37,351 nt of DNA from Psychrobacillus lasiicapitis (GCF_006861795.1 NZ_VDGH01000018.1:1-37351), one strand, 5' to 3'. Numbered from the stretch's first letter, positions 1 through 8,116 are shown. Notes: generated by a model from the letters alone, not told the origin. Numbers and translations are program-made.

Positions 1-85
1 GGGGTGGACAGTTTAGTTCACGGGATCATTGTCCCACGCACCCGTACGTCCTACCCTGGCTACTGATATATTAAATCCTATAAAA

Positions 86-119
86 ATAAGGTCAACCAGT
101 AAAAACTGGTTAACCTTAT
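86..119. terminator. Strong hairpin, probable bidirectional terminator
   Basis: A 15-bp stem with one mismatch (arms 86-100 and 105-119) closes on an AAAA loop. The arms carry AAGGT and ACCTT at their base. It lies downstream of the minus-strand gene that ends at 216, and is flanked by A/T-rich DNA. No typical long U-tract is present, so its efficiency is uncertain. Confidence 0.6.
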
Positions 120-120
120 A

Positions 121-147
121 ATACGAACGCACCCGTTAGTAAAAACA
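121..147 (+). repeat. Partial copy of the composite intergenic repeat
   Basis: The string CGCACCCGTTAGTAAAAAC matches the right-hand core (GCACCCGTTAG) of the repeat family found throughout the window. As in most other copies, it lies just beyond the 3' end of a minus-strand gene (stop at 216). Confidence 0.5.
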
Positions 148-215
148 TCAAGAAAAAAATTTTGTATAAGTAATGAAGCGAATGAGGAATTCCTTCAGAT
201 TAGTATGCATTTCTT

Positions 216-563
216 TTAAATCTCCATATATATTTTTCTCAGCTTAATAATACCCATCTGATAAATAATGAATTTCCATTCAATCCCTTCAAAACTATCT
301 GGTAAATATTGGATTACTTTGTCCATTTTTTGAAGTATTATCTTGGGAGGCAGATTGTTATCAAAATCTCCGCTAATTTCCATTAAACTTAAAGTAATAT
401 CCTCTAACTTTTTCTTAGCGGACAATGACAATTCAATAATTTCATAACGTGGGGTATCGTATTGTTCAATTACATTGTCTGCCCATTTCATAATATCTTC
501 GATTGTTAGAAGTCCTATTGAAACACCTATTCTATATACCTCTGCACTTAATTTGATATCCAT
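216..563 (-). CDS. Hypothetical protein, 115 aa
   Basis: This small, probably soluble, acidic protein has no motif I recognise and no signal peptide or membrane segment. The start is an ATG preceded by AAAAGGGATT at reasonable distance. It begins with MDIKLSAEVYRIGVSIG and contains several predicted amphipathic helices. It stands alone, with repeat elements on both sides (121-147 and 592-640), like many other single accessory genes here. Proteins of this size and charge are often immunity or stress proteins, but nothing in the sequence shows that. The coding call rests on the ribosome binding site and on the lack of a competing frame. Confidence 0.6.
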   Translation of the reverse strand: MDIKLSAEVYRIGVSIGLLTIEDIMKWADNVIEQYDTPRYEIIELSLSAKKKLEDITLSLMEISGDFDNNLPPKIILQKMDKVIQYLPDSFEGIEWKFIIYQMGIIKLRKIYMEI

Positions 564-591
564 CAGTAAATCCCTTTTCGGATAATTCCTT

Positions 592-640
592 ATTAAACTA
601 AACTGCCCCGTTAGTTTAAGTGTAAACCTTCATAAACTTA
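592..640 (+). repeat. Composite intergenic repeat, left-core copy
   Basis: A perfect 9-bp inverted repeat TTAAACTAA (593-601) / TTAGTTTAA (611-619) surrounds ACTGCCCCG. It is followed by AGTGTAAACCTTCATAA, which resembles the 3' extension seen in other copies (for example 16201-16240). It lies just upstream of the minus-strand gene starting at 563. Confidence 0.75.
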
Positions 641-897
641 TTCTTATTTTAACATTATTCAGATAGGTGAAAATGATTTAATCAAATGTGGAGAAGGTGT
701 TATAGCCTAATAAAAATTTCTCCTTCTACATTTTTTATACAAGTTTATTTTTAGAGAAAATATAGTTCTATTATTAAACTTTTGTACAACTTTATTTTCC
801 CGTTACATCTCCTTAGCTAGAAATTTAAGATTGATTTCTTTTAAAGTTCAAAAAGGGGTATCTGCTACTCTTACGAATACATCAGAATCAGTCAAAT

Positions 898-1180
898 GCA
901 AACAAAAGCCCTCAACTTTTTGGACGCTTTTGTTTGCTGTTCTTAAATGTGGGGGAAGGTCTTCTCTTGTCACGATCCACACAACAATCTAAAGTACAAA
1001 ACAAATAGCCAGTCAGTTGTCGGATGCCGATGACTGACTGGCTATTTGTTTTCTTAAGACCATTTACCTTCGGCCTCAACACACGAGCCGAAAACCTCTT
1101 AAACCAAAAAAGCATATCAGCACGGAAATCATTCTGCTATCGCCTTCGTGCTGGTTGCCACTGTTCTGAACCGTACGTAC
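898..1180. repeat. Cluster of long hairpins, unknown nature
   Basis: Several dyads follow each other. A perfect 12-bp stem GCAAACAAAAGC (898-909) / GCTTTTGTTTGC (926-937) comes first. Next is a long hairpin at 998-1052 whose outer 19 bp are perfect (AAAACAAATAGCCAGTCAG and its complement), extending to about 26 bp with two G-T wobbles around an ATG loop. Then come TTCGGC/GCCGAA near 1070-1092, CAGCACG/CGTGCTG near 1114-1152 and CACTG/CAGTG near 1158-1181. A short open frame crosses this DNA on each strand, but the dyads explain them. It could be a decayed mobile-element end or a structured RNA. Confidence 0.55.
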
Positions 1181-1202
1181 AGTGTTTAACTTATTTTCCC
1201 AC

Positions 1203-1245
1203 TACTCGAAACTGCCCCTTAATTTAAGTATATTTCTTCACAATC
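1203..1245 (+). repeat. Composite repeat copy with 3' extension
   Basis: AAACTGCCCCTTAATTTAAG followed by TATATTTCTTCACAATCCC matches the left core plus the TTTCACAAT-type extension seen at 16201, 28936 and 29007. The left arm of the palindrome has decayed. Confidence 0.55.
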
Positions 1246-1322
1246 CCACATATATATCCGGATTTGAATGAGAGTTTTATTCCATTAAATGGACCGATTG
1301 TTGAACAACAGTTAAACATCAC

Positions 1323-1345
1323 TCTTCAACTGCCGCGTTAGTTGA
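1323..1345 (+). repeat. Composite repeat copy, core only
   Basis: CAACTGCCGCGTTAGTTG is a version of the repeat core with CAACT/AGTTG arms. Its TTCAACT flank matches the copies at 15018 and 37187. It lies about 400 bp from the stop of the YhhN-family gene. Confidence 0.6.
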
Positions 1346-1739
1346 ATTAAATTCGCCATTGTTAATCGAATTTTAAATTGGTGGATGTAGTTCTCCATCA
1401 TCGAACCTTTAATCTCAAATATATACCTTGAAGAGAAAATTTCCTATCATAAAGATAATGAGTAAAGCCAGGGAGGTAGACCTCCAAAGGCTCCCTTTTA
1501 TTAAACCATAACTAGGAAATGCAATAACAATTATTTTTAATATCTTTTTTTCTAATTTTAAATCTGTTGATATTGACCGAGTTCAGTATTCTACTAATCT
1601 TAGGTCTTCTAATTTTACCTTCATATGTTTGTTGTTATATTACTAAATATATTCATGATGGCTATTTTTACTGTCAGAGTCAATGAACCGATATAATATG
1701 ATTGTCTGTCTCCTAATTAGGCTGTGAAATGCAAGCCCC

Positions 1740-2381
1740 CTAAAGGCCGCCTAAACTGATGGCAAAAAGCAACTGAGCAGTAAAATAAGTGCTCATTACC
1801 AAATAGTCTGCTAGTTGAAACTTAACCTTAAACCTATTGACGGCTAAAATAGAATCAGAAATAAAGAATACTAAAGCAGCAACAATAAATATTGTTATAC
1901 CAGTCATAATTGCTAAGCTTAACATCGTTGTAATGACAACCATGTAACAGGCAACAGCGAAAAGAAGCCTTCTTCCTCCTTCTTTTCGTACATTTTGAAA
2001 TAAGAAACAATAAAAAACACCTGCAATTATGGTCAATACGATGATCAGAAACAGGCAACTTGCTGAAAATGTAAAACTAAACGCAACAAGAAATCCCGTG
2101 ATATATAGAATATGAGCTATGAGGAAACTACCTAATCCATAAATAAACCATTTTTTATGCAACATTAATAAAATATCACCCATAAATGAAAACAACAATG
2201 CTACTAATACCCAATAGCTGAAAACTGTACTTAGACCTGATTCAATAATAGCCAATAATATAATTAAAATCATGGTACCTGGCTTCCAAATAAACTTATA
2301 AAGCTTGTTATCAAAATACAGGGCGAAAATCAGATATAAAATAGCTGAGAGTATAATCAATGCAATCAACATTCCATTCAT
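1740..2381 (-). CDS. YhhN family (TMEM86-like) integral membrane protein
   Basis: The 213-aa protein is almost entirely hydrophobic, with about eight predicted membrane segments. It carries the family's landmarks: KPGT after the first hairpin (residues 33-36), MGDILLMLHKK, a LIAHILY segment, and ISDSILAVNRFK near residue 170. YhhN/TMEM86 proteins include lysoplasmalogenases that hydrolyse the vinyl-ether bond of lysoplasmalogen, but many bacterial members are untested. The start is an ATG behind AGGAAGGGGAAG. No operon partner is adjacent; the recombinase relic reads away from it. The family is a confident call, the enzymatic role is not. Confidence 0.85.
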   Translation of the reverse strand: MNGMLIALIILSAILYLIFALYFDNKLYKFIWKPGTMILIILLAIIESGLSTVFSYWVLVALLFSFMGDILLMLHKKWFIYGLGSFLIAHILYITGFLVAFSFTFSASCLFLIIVLTIIAGVFYCFLFQNVRKEGGRRLLFAVACYMVVITTMLSLAIMTGITIFIVAALVFFISDSILAVNRFKVKFQLADYLVMSTYFTAQLLFAISLGGL

Positions 2382-2491
2382 AGTACTTCTTCCCCTTCCT
2401 TTTAATTCCTATGTCTATAATTCTATTAAGTTGGCAATAATCCTTTTAGTATTACTATTTTAAGGGGGAAGGAATTGCTACTGTCATAAGC

Positions 2492-3314
2492 ATGAGCTTC
2501 GTTTGTAGCGGATAAACGAATAGAGGGCTTTTCACCACAAACGTTGAAGGCCAACCAGTTACAGTCTCTGCTACTAATTGGTTATTTTAAGCATGTAGAG
2601 ATAGAATTGCTGGATTCAAATCAACTAAAGGAGTATCTTGCAATATCCGGCAAGCATTTAAAACCAGCCAGTCTTGCACATCGTATCCGCTTTTTGAAAT
2701 CATTTTTTCGTTGGTCTCATGAAGAAGGATACCTGAGTAAGAATCCAACTTCCAAAATAAAAGAACCCACAGTAGGCAAACACATACCCAAGTATTTAAC
2801 CGAACGGGAGATCGAACACCTTCGTGAATCCTGTCATTCCCCCATTGAAAAAGCAATTTTTGAATTCATGTTTTCTACCGGTTGTCGAATTGGAGAAATA
2901 GTTTCGCTAGAAAAGAACCATATAAATTGATCCAATCAATCGGCAATTGTTAGAGGAAAAGGTGATAAGGAAAGAGAAGTTTATTTTAATACACGTTGTG
3001 ACATATGGCTTAAACGGTATATGGAGAGCCGAAATAATCATAATCCTGCGATTTTTGTGACAGCAAGACAGCCACGTAAAATGAGTGTCGCGCAAATGCG
3101 ATACATTATCAAGCGAATTTCCAACCGTGCGGAAATCAATAAAGAGATTCATCCACACCAACTTAGACACAGCTACGCAACTCAATTGTTGAATAATGGA
3201 GCTCCTATTGAAGTTATACAAAGTCTTATGGGGCATGAGAAAAGTGAAACAACCAAGATCTACGCTCAATTAAGCGGGAGGCTAAGGAAAGAGTATTATC
3301 AGAAGTACTTTTAG
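2492..3314 (+). pseudogene. Tyrosine recombinase (phage-integrase family) with in-frame TGA
   Basis: An N-terminal SAM-like core-binding domain continues into a catalytic domain. Visible residues are the Arg of STGCRIGEI (first catalytic R), HQLRHSYAT (H-x-x-R), LMGHEKSETT and the Tyr of KIYAQL. The frame is broken by TGA at 2928-2930, between LEKNHIN and SNQSAIVRGKGDKEREVYF. The downstream part continues in the same frame, so one TGG-to-TGA change explains it. The 5' end also seems damaged: the frame is open from 2496 (FVADKRIEGFSPQTLKA), but the plausible ATG at 2492 is out of frame by one base. The only in-frame start is TTG 2544. It resembles the small integrases of Firmicute elements and runs opposite to most nearby genes. 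Confidence 0.85.
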
Positions 3315-3319
3315 AAAAA

Positions 3320-3346
3320 GGATCAACGTCTTAAAGACGTTGATCC
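3320..3346. terminator. Terminator hairpin after recombinase relic
   Basis: The perfect 11-bp stem GGATCAACGTC / GACGTTGATCC (3320-3330, 3336-3346) closes on TTAAA. On the minus strand it is followed by TTTTTCTAAAA, so it would work best as a minus-strand terminator. It lies 6 bp after the recombinase stop codon and may act in both directions. Confidence 0.75.
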
Positions 3347-3558
3347 TCGATTGAAAATTACCTTATCTTCACTTATTTCTTCATTTTTGGTCGTTATTCA
3401 GTCATTTTTGCGTTAATCCTACTTTCCAAAACCAATATGTAGTGTTTTACTTTTCGCTCAATCTTTTTAACAGCTCAATTATTTGTCTGTTATAATAAAC
3501 TCCATTTTTTATTTTTCCTCCCGTCCTCTAAATTACAACATAAAAACCAATACCTTTG

Positions 3559-3640
3559 TTGAACTAAACTGCTACTTTAGTCAGTAAGAAAAAGACTTTA
3601 CCCCTTCTTGAAGTAAAGCACCCTTTAGCTTAATATGAAA
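3559..3640 (+). repeat. Composite intergenic repeat, full copy
   Basis: The order is palindromic core (GAACTAAACTGCTACTTTAG), AGTAAGAAAAAGA, a stem with ACTTTAC and GTAAAG arms, then the right core GCACCCTTTAGCTTAATATG. On the minus strand the stem is followed by TCTTTTTCTTACTG, an intrinsic terminator. It lies directly after the 3' end of the minus-strand GNAT relic. Confidence 0.8.
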
Positions 3641-3645
3641 TCTCC

Positions 3646-4188
3646 TCATTCAAATACAACCATTTCTCCGACATCTATAAACCCAAAGCACTTATAGATA
3701 TTTTCCCCATCCTCTGATGCTTGTAAGACAACGGGCAACTTTTTCTGGGGTACCTTCAAATAGGCAGATATAAACCTCTTTATATTCCTTAAGTTCTTCA
3801 GAATTTCTCACATGAGTAATCATAAGCTGATGGGACTTTCTTTGATCGACATTAAGAGTATTTTCAAGTTTCATCATTACATTACGTACTGCTTCTTTTC
3901 GGTTGTATTCTAGCATCAGTTCTTGCCAGCAAGCGTTCAAATACCGGAAGTCAATCCACGTACTAAAGGGATATTCTTTAAGAGACATATTTTCGATGCT
4001 ACTTCTAATATTAAATGCACTTTTATATATGAAGATTTGGGCAAAAGTACATTGAATGTATCAGTGGGTATTTCTGTAGTCACAAAAATGAAGTCTTCTT
4101 CTTGTATAAACTTCCCATTAACCAAATAAGTGAATATTCTTATCTTTTCTTCAAGATTATTTATAACTAATTGTCGATTTCCAATCAT
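3646..4188 (-). pseudogene. GNAT acetyltransferase relic with two frameshifts and a core deletion
   Basis: Three reading frames join into one protein. It starts MIGNRQLVINNLEEKIRIF (ATG 4188) and is open to about 3985. After a one-base shift it continues as SLKEYPFSTWIDFRYLNACW down to LFEGTPEK (about 3740). After another shift the tail reads LPVVLQASEDGENIYKCFGF and ends FIDVGEMVVFE with TGA at 3646-3648. The tail (ASEDG, IYKCFGFIDVGEM) is the usual C-terminal strand-helix-strand of a GNAT enzyme. The acetyl-CoA-binding segment (Q/R-x-x-G-x-G/A) expected before it is missing, so about 60-80 residues have probably been deleted. The gene is dead unless the sequence is in error. Confidence 0.75.
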
Positions 4189-4227
4189 TTCTTTGCTTCT
4201 TATAGGAGCAAATTTAAATTTCTCATT

Positions 4228-4333
4228 AACTAATCTGCTGCGTTAGTTTTAAGTGTAATAATTCTCAATGGATTTCTGAGTTCTACTTAATGTTTCAAAT
4301 AAAAAAAGACCATCGGAATGATGATCTCGTTTT
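4228..4333 (+). repeat. Composite repeat copy plus ACCATC-type stem
   Basis: The core AACTAATCTGCTGCGTTAGT with its TTTTAAGTGTAATA extension begins at 4228. It is followed by an AAAAAAAGACCATC stem at 4301-4333 whose second arm (GATGATCTCG) has diverged. It lies between the start of the GNAT relic and the stop of the hydrolase gene. On the minus strand it would serve as the hydrolase terminator. Confidence 0.65.
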
Positions 4334-4378
4334 ACTAAAGTATACTATATTGAAGAAAAATGCTATTACTATTGTGTT

Positions 4379-5362
4379 TTATAAACCATTAGCAATTGAT
4401 TTTGTGAAATCATTAACTTCTTTGCTCATTTCCTTATACAGAGTCCAATGAAGATAATGATGTCCTTGTAAAGTAACAATTTTACTAGCAGGAGAATTAG
4501 TTAACTGCGTTTCATAAAAAGTTACATTGTTTTTACCACCTTCTGTTACCTTATCTTCTACCGTAGTGAATAGCAAGACTGGCATATTAGAGGAGAATTC
4601 CATATTATTTGTTTTGTCGATATTACTATTTATTTCATTTGCTTCATCAACCACATTTTTGTTGTTGCCTTTCCAAGCAGTGATGACTTTAGTCATCTTT
4701 AGATTTTCTTCTGTATAAACACCTTCCTCAGCTATAGGAAGGAAATTTTCTGGAATCAAATATATTGCCAATCTTGCAATTCCAATTGGTGCCACATAAC
4801 TCAAATAATTAGGCATTATAGGAGCTGTTTCATCAAAATATTCCAATGCTTTTGGTAAAGTAGGGTCTATTCCTATGATTGCTTTAACTTCCTCTGGGTA
4901 CGTATTGGCATAATACATACTATATATTCCAGAAATTGAATGTGGCATCAATATGTATGGACCTTTTATGTTTAATTTTTTGAGAGCAGTTCTTATTTCC
5001 TCTACTATGTTTTCCACTGTTCGTTCCTTGTTGGTTGTTTCGCTCCATCCATATCCAAACGGCTCTACCACTACTACCTTATTATTCTTTGCCATTTCAT
5101 TTATCAAAGGTTCAAAATCTAGTGCTGGTGCTGCAGTTCCAAGACCACTTAATAAAACGATCGTATTATCCCCATCACCCTTTGTATAGATGTGCATATT
5201 GTTACCATCTACTTCTACTAACTTCCCTATTGCTGGATATTTTTTTTGTTCATATGTAGTCATAACGTTACTGAAAATGAACCAAATAACAAGTGCTGCA
5301 ACTATTGCTAATAAAATATTCCTTAAAACAATCCAAAATCTAAACCTCTTTTTTGTTTTCAT
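4379..5362 (-). CDS. Membrane-anchored alpha/beta hydrolase
   Basis: An N-terminal membrane anchor (about residues 10-32) follows a positively charged start (MKTKKRFRF), so the catalytic domain should lie outside the membrane. The fold is an alpha/beta hydrolase: strand IVLLSGLGT, then PFGYGWSE, then the nucleophile elbow MPHSISG (Ser about 142), FTTVEDK as a likely acid region and GHHYLHW with the late His. The ATG at 5362 has an excellent ribosome binding site (TAGGAGGGGTG). An upstream in-frame ATG at 5404 has none and would put charged residues before the anchor. The substrate is unknown. The gene stands alone between repeat copies at 4228-4333 and 5471-5605. Confidence 0.85.
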   Translation of the reverse strand: MKTKKRFRFWIVLRNILLAIVAALVIWFIFSNVMTTYEQKKYPAIGKLVEVDGNNMHIYTKGDGDNTIVLLSGLGTAAPALDFEPLINEMAKNNKVVVVEPFGYGWSETTNKERTVENIVEEIRTALKKLNIKGPYILMPHSISGIYSMYYANTYPEEVKAIIGIDPTLPKALEYFDETAPIMPNYLSYVAPIGIARLAIYLIPENFLPIAEEGVYTEENLKMTKVITAWKGNNKNVVDEANEINSNIDKTNNMEFSSNMPVLLFTTVEDKVTEGGKNNVTFYETQLTNSPASKIVTLQGHHYLHWTLYKEMSKEVNDFTKSIANGL

Positions 5363-5470
5363 TATTTTCACCCCTCCTATAGCATTCATACTTCTTGATT
5401 CCATCTTAGTGCGTAGAGGAATTCCTAGTAATGAACCTAAGAATTATATTGACCTAGGTCTTGGGGCGTA

Positions 5471-5605
5471 TTAAACTAAATTATTTCGTTAGTTTAAGAG
5501 TATCATTTCCAAATAGATTTCTTACATTACTTGCTCTTTTCAATAAGAAAAAGACCATCGAAAATGATGGTCTTAATTACCTAAAGCAACCGTTAGCTTA
5601 ATATC
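5471..5605 (+). repeat. Composite intergenic repeat: left core, terminator stem, right core
   Basis: A perfect 9-bp palindrome TTAAACTAA / TTAGTTTAA lies at 5471-5479 and 5489-5497. An AAGACCATC-GAAAAT-GATGGTCTT stem follows at about 5555-5574, then CTAAAGCAACCGTTAGCTTA at 5581-5600. On the minus strand the stem is followed by TCTTATTG-like sequence after GGTCTTTTTC. It lies 3' of the YczE-type gene. Confidence 0.75.
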
Positions 5606-5620
5606 ATTTCCTTGGAAATC

Positions 5621-6277
5621 CTATATTTTATAATCAGTCTTATTTTTTATTGATTTTTTGGTTCGTAACTGGTAGTTTTCACATTTCAATCGTGTATAAG
5701 AAATAATGCCAGACAAAAAGAGGAAACTGATAATAGTTCCTTCTCGAATATTGATTGGTAAATTGTAAAGTAATGATATTGTTATTGATACAATAATGGA
5801 AAATAAATCGATACTATATCTGTATAGAGAGAAAGTACGTTTTGTTAATTCGGCTATTCTTAAACAAAAACTTTCAATAGGAAAAGGAATAATATCTAAG
5901 GATAAAATAATGCCTGTTGTTCCACCGGCAAGTATCATACCAAAAATAAATAGTACGACTCTTACTAAATAATTCTCTATATGAATTGTACCCAAAATAG
6001 TATAGAGGAAAAAATTAATAACCATTCCAAAGAACAACATCGAAATGAGCATCAAAGTAAATTTTCTAAAATCCTTTTTATCGCACAGGCAGATATAACC
6101 GATTAGAAAAATGAGATTTACAACAAATGTAATTGTGCCAACTTTGATGGAAGTCCATGCTGAGATGGATAAATTCATCGCGTTAAAGCTACTTACCCCA
6201 ACATCCGCCTTTAATGTAAGACTAATGCCAATAGCACTTACTATATAGAGTAGAATCGATTGAATTACTTTTTTCAT
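5621..6277 (-). CDS. YczE/YyaS/YitT-type integral membrane protein
   Basis: The 218-aa protein has five to six hydrophobic segments. Its opening is typical of the YczE/YyaS family: a first helix, then SLTLKADVGVSSFNAMN, and a GGTTGIILSLDIIPFPIESF loop in the second half. The biochemical role of the family is not established. The ATG is preceded by AGAGGGACAATC and overlaps the stop of the upstream HAD gene by four bases (ATGA), so the two genes are surely co-transcribed and translationally coupled. The C terminus is highly charged (RTKKSIKNK). Confidence 0.8.
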   Translation of the reverse strand: MKKVIQSILLYIVSAIGISLTLKADVGVSSFNAMNLSISAWTSIKVGTITFVVNLIFLIGYICLCDKKDFRKFTLMLISMLFFGMVINFFLYTILGTIHIENYLVRVVLFIFGMILAGGTTGIILSLDIIPFPIESFCLRIAELTKRTFSLYRYSIDLFSIIVSITISLLYNLPINIREGTIISFLFLSGIISYTRLKCENYQLRTKKSIKNKTDYKI

Positions 6278-6975
6278 GATTGTCCCTCTAATAAGTCCAT
6301 TATTTGCATTAAATTTGGTACCGTATATGTACTCTTAGGTGAACCTGCTATAGGCATGTTTTTCTTAGGGTTAAACCATACACAATCAATTCCGACATTG
6401 ATAGCTCCTTGAATATCCGATGTTAAACGATCACCTATCATTAAAAATTCTTCTTTACGGCTTATATGCAAGGCATCAAAAATATAGTAAAAGAAATGAG
6501 GATTCGGTTTTTCATAACCCATTTCTTCGGAGATAAAAAGTTGTTCAAAATATCCTTCTAGTTTGGCATCTCTTAATCTTTTTCTTTGAGTCTTTCCTAC
6601 ACCGTTTGTTCCAATATATAATTTATAATCTTGTTTACTTAAAGTATTTAATAATTCATGTGCATGGTTAACGGTCTTATGTCCTTGATTTAAATGCTCA
6701 CGGTACATAACTTCCACTTTTTCTCCGTCTTCATCTATATGAAATTCCTTCAAAAAAAGTGAAAAGCGCGTTGTCAGCACTTGTTCACGAGTAATCAAGC
6801 CTTTTTCTAACTCATGCCATAACCTCTCATTAATGTGCTTATAACATGCAATGGTATGTTTGTCATAGGGCAACTCATATTGTTTAATAATTTGTATTAA
6901 AGCCTTTTCTTCTGAATCTTGAAAATCCAGTATTGTGTCATCTAAGTCAAAAATTATATGTTTGTATTTGTTCAT
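6274..6975 (-). CDS. HAD-family phosphatase, YjjG/YfnB-like nucleotidase
   Basis: HAD motif I is FDLDDTILDF (residues 9-18), motif II IGTNGV, motif III the Lys of YEKPNPHFF, and motif IV GDRLTSDIQGA. The 233-aa length and the alpha-helical cap fit the YjjG/YfnB group, which removes phosphate from non-canonical pyrimidine nucleotides and so cleans the nucleotide pool. The exact substrate is inferred from the family. The ATG has a GAGGTG site upstream. It is the first gene of a two-gene operon with the YczE-type protein and is divergent from a Crp/Fnr-type regulator 77 bp away. Confidence 0.85.
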   Translation of the reverse strand: MNKYKHIIFDLDDTILDFQDSEEKALIQIIKQYELPYDKHTIACYKHINERLWHELEKGLITREQVLTTRFSLFLKEFHIDEDGEKVEVMYREHLNQGHKTVNHAHELLNTLSKQDYKLYIGTNGVGKTQRKRLRDAKLEGYFEQLFISEEMGYEKPNPHFFYYIFDALHISRKEEFLMIGDRLTSDIQGAINVGIDCVWFNPKKNMPIAGSPKSTYTVPNLMQIMDLLEGQS

Positions 6976-6994
6976 TCCTATTCACCTCTGAGTA

Positions 6995-7037
6995 GTAATA
7001 TATCGAAAATACAGATATGATAATAGGAGATATCTCA
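6995..7037. promoter_or_regulatory. Candidate operator between HAD operon and Crp-family gene
   Basis: The 77-bp divergent intergenic region contains a perfect 10-bp palindrome GAGATATCTC (7027-7036) and a TATC/GATA dyad at about 7002-7022. Dyads in such a position suit a Crp/Fnr-type dimer acting on both its own gene and the HAD operon. No FNR or CRP consensus (TTGAT-N4-ATCAA or TGTGA-N6-TCACA) is present, so the call is weak. Confidence 0.35.
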
Positions 7038-7052
7038 TAATGAGGTGATACA

Positions 7053-7724
7053 GTGGAAAAAATCAATTTGGAGGATTACGCTAAAAATTTTGAAGATATA
7101 TATAATGATATTCAAAAAAATTTTCCGAAAGCAGTGTTACATCAGGCTTTTATTTGTAAGTTTTCTTCTAATGAATATATAGTGCGATTTGATGAAGAGG
7201 TTCAGTACTTATTTTTATTATTGGAAGGACGGGCAAAAATATATTTAGTACACGAAAACGGAAAACGTGCGCTGATTCAGTTTCTAAAAAAAGATGATTT
7301 TATTGGTGAATTGTCTTTGATTGAAGTGGAAAAGAATTTAAAAGATGTTGTGGCTATAAACGACTGCACATGCTTAGCAGTTCCATTTGCCTCATCGAAA
7401 GAGCATCTGTTAAATGACAATCTTTTTCTCCATAATTTATCAAAATATTTAGGTGAAAAATTACTTAAAAGAACAGATCATTACACAGATATGCAGGATT
7501 ATGAATTCAAAAATCGATTAGCGAAATATATTCTTCAAATACAAAATGATGGTTGCTTTCAAGAGAAACATTCCGAAACAGCAGAATACATGGGGGTTAG
7601 CTATCGACATTTATTATACACGCTTAATCAATTCCACGAAGATGGATTATTAGAAAAAAAAGGAAGAAAATATATTATCATTAATGAAGAAAAATTAGAA
7701 AGATTGAGTTTAAAAAAGGATTAA
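7053..7724 (+). CDS. Crp/Fnr-family transcriptional regulator, YeiL-like
   Basis: The N-terminal cyclic-nucleotide-binding-like beta-barrel covers about residues 25-140 (FLLLEGRAKIYLVHENGK, KKDDFIGELSLIE). The C-terminal winged helix is around residues 150-210, with HSETAEYMGVSYRHLLYTL as the recognition region. The dimerisation helix lies between. No clustered cysteines of an FNR iron-sulfur centre are seen. The start is GTG behind TGAGGTGATA. The gene is divergent from the HAD/YczE operon and may control it. The ligand is unknown. Confidence 0.85.
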   Translation: MEKINLEDYAKNFEDIYNDIQKNFPKAVLHQAFICKFSSNEYIVRFDEEVQYLFLLLEGRAKIYLVHENGKRALIQFLKKDDFIGELSLIEVEKNLKDVVAINDCTCLAVPFASSKEHLLNDNLFLHNLSKYLGEKLLKRTDHYTDMQDYEFKNRLAKYILQIQNDGCFQEKHSETAEYMGVSYRHLLYTLNQFHEDGLLEKKGRKYIIINEEKLERLSLKKD

Positions 7725-7759
7725 TTATGTTGATTTGATAAATTCAAATATAAAAAAGT

Positions 7760-8022
7760 GCCGAAACCTTGCGGGAAACTGGTGGTTATGACATAGAGGT
7801 CTTTGGACCGATTGAGACAAAGTGCTAGTTTTAATGTGATTAAAAATCTGGCCGAGGCCTTTTTTGAATTTGAAAGTTTGAGCGCTACAATTACATCCAA
7901 TATAGGATAAGGCAAGAATTGGAGAAAGGATATTCCAAGTTGAAAGCTCCAGCAATTTCACAAAAGAAATTAACCATGAACGAGTATATGTCGTTCATGT
8001 GTATGTTAAGAGACAAAGTTAA
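7760..8022 (+). pseudogene. Relic of an unrecognised protein, two frameshifts
   Basis: Three consecutive plus-strand segments each read as good protein and abut one another. The first is AETLRETGGYDIEVFGPIET (7760 to stop 7826). The second is ASFNVIKNLAEAFFEFESLS onward (7824 to TAA 7908). The third is ARIGERIFQVESSSNFTKEI onward to VYVKRQS (7912 to TAA 8020). Two single-base shifts restore one 85-90 residue frame that ends just before a terminator. I do not recognise the family. No start codon with a ribosome binding site is visible, so the 5' end may also be lost. Confidence 0.5.
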
Positions 8023-8038
8023 ATTTAACTTAAAAAGA

Positions 8039-8061
8039 TCGATTTTTCCTATAAAAATCGA
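8039..8061. terminator. Bidirectional terminator
   Basis: TCGATTTTT (8039-8047) and AAAAATCGA (8053-8061) form a perfect 9-bp stem around CCTAT. T-rich DNA follows on the plus strand and TTTAAG-type DNA on the minus strand. It separates the plus-strand relic from the minus-strand GNAT gene. A decayed right-core repeat (CTAAAGCAACCGAATAAG) follows at 8086-8104. Confidence 0.7.
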
Positions 8062-8116
8062 CCTTTCTTATTTATTTTTCTTACACTAAAGCAACCGAAT
8101 AAGGATATTGCTATCC

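Larger units (their letters stand above)
640..1739. other. Long gene-poor stretch with relic-like frames
   Basis: No convincing intact gene is present in this 1.1 kb. It holds the hairpin cluster at 898-1180, repeat copies at 1203-1245 and 1323-1345, and a small dyad GGAGGT-AG-ACCTCC near 1474-1487. On the minus strand around 1330-1430 an open frame includes IFEIKGSMMENYIHQFKIRL, which looks protein-like but ends inside a repeat. Another minus-strand frame at about 1430-1590 is hydrophobic near its end. Both may be gene remnants. I recognise neither. Confidence 0.4.

Noticed and set aside
1150..1200. 3' end of a group II intron on the minus strand
   Set aside because: CGTACGGTTC looks like the 3' strand of domain V, but the partner GAGCCG strand is missing and no reverse transcriptase sequence is nearby.
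912..1227. Protein-coding frames on both strands over the hairpin cluster
   Set aside because: Both frames run through the dyads, have no ribosome binding site and resemble no protein.
7721..7961. Minus-strand frames after the Crp-family gene
   Set aside because: No ribosome binding site. The plus strand of the same DNA gives a better, frameshifted protein.
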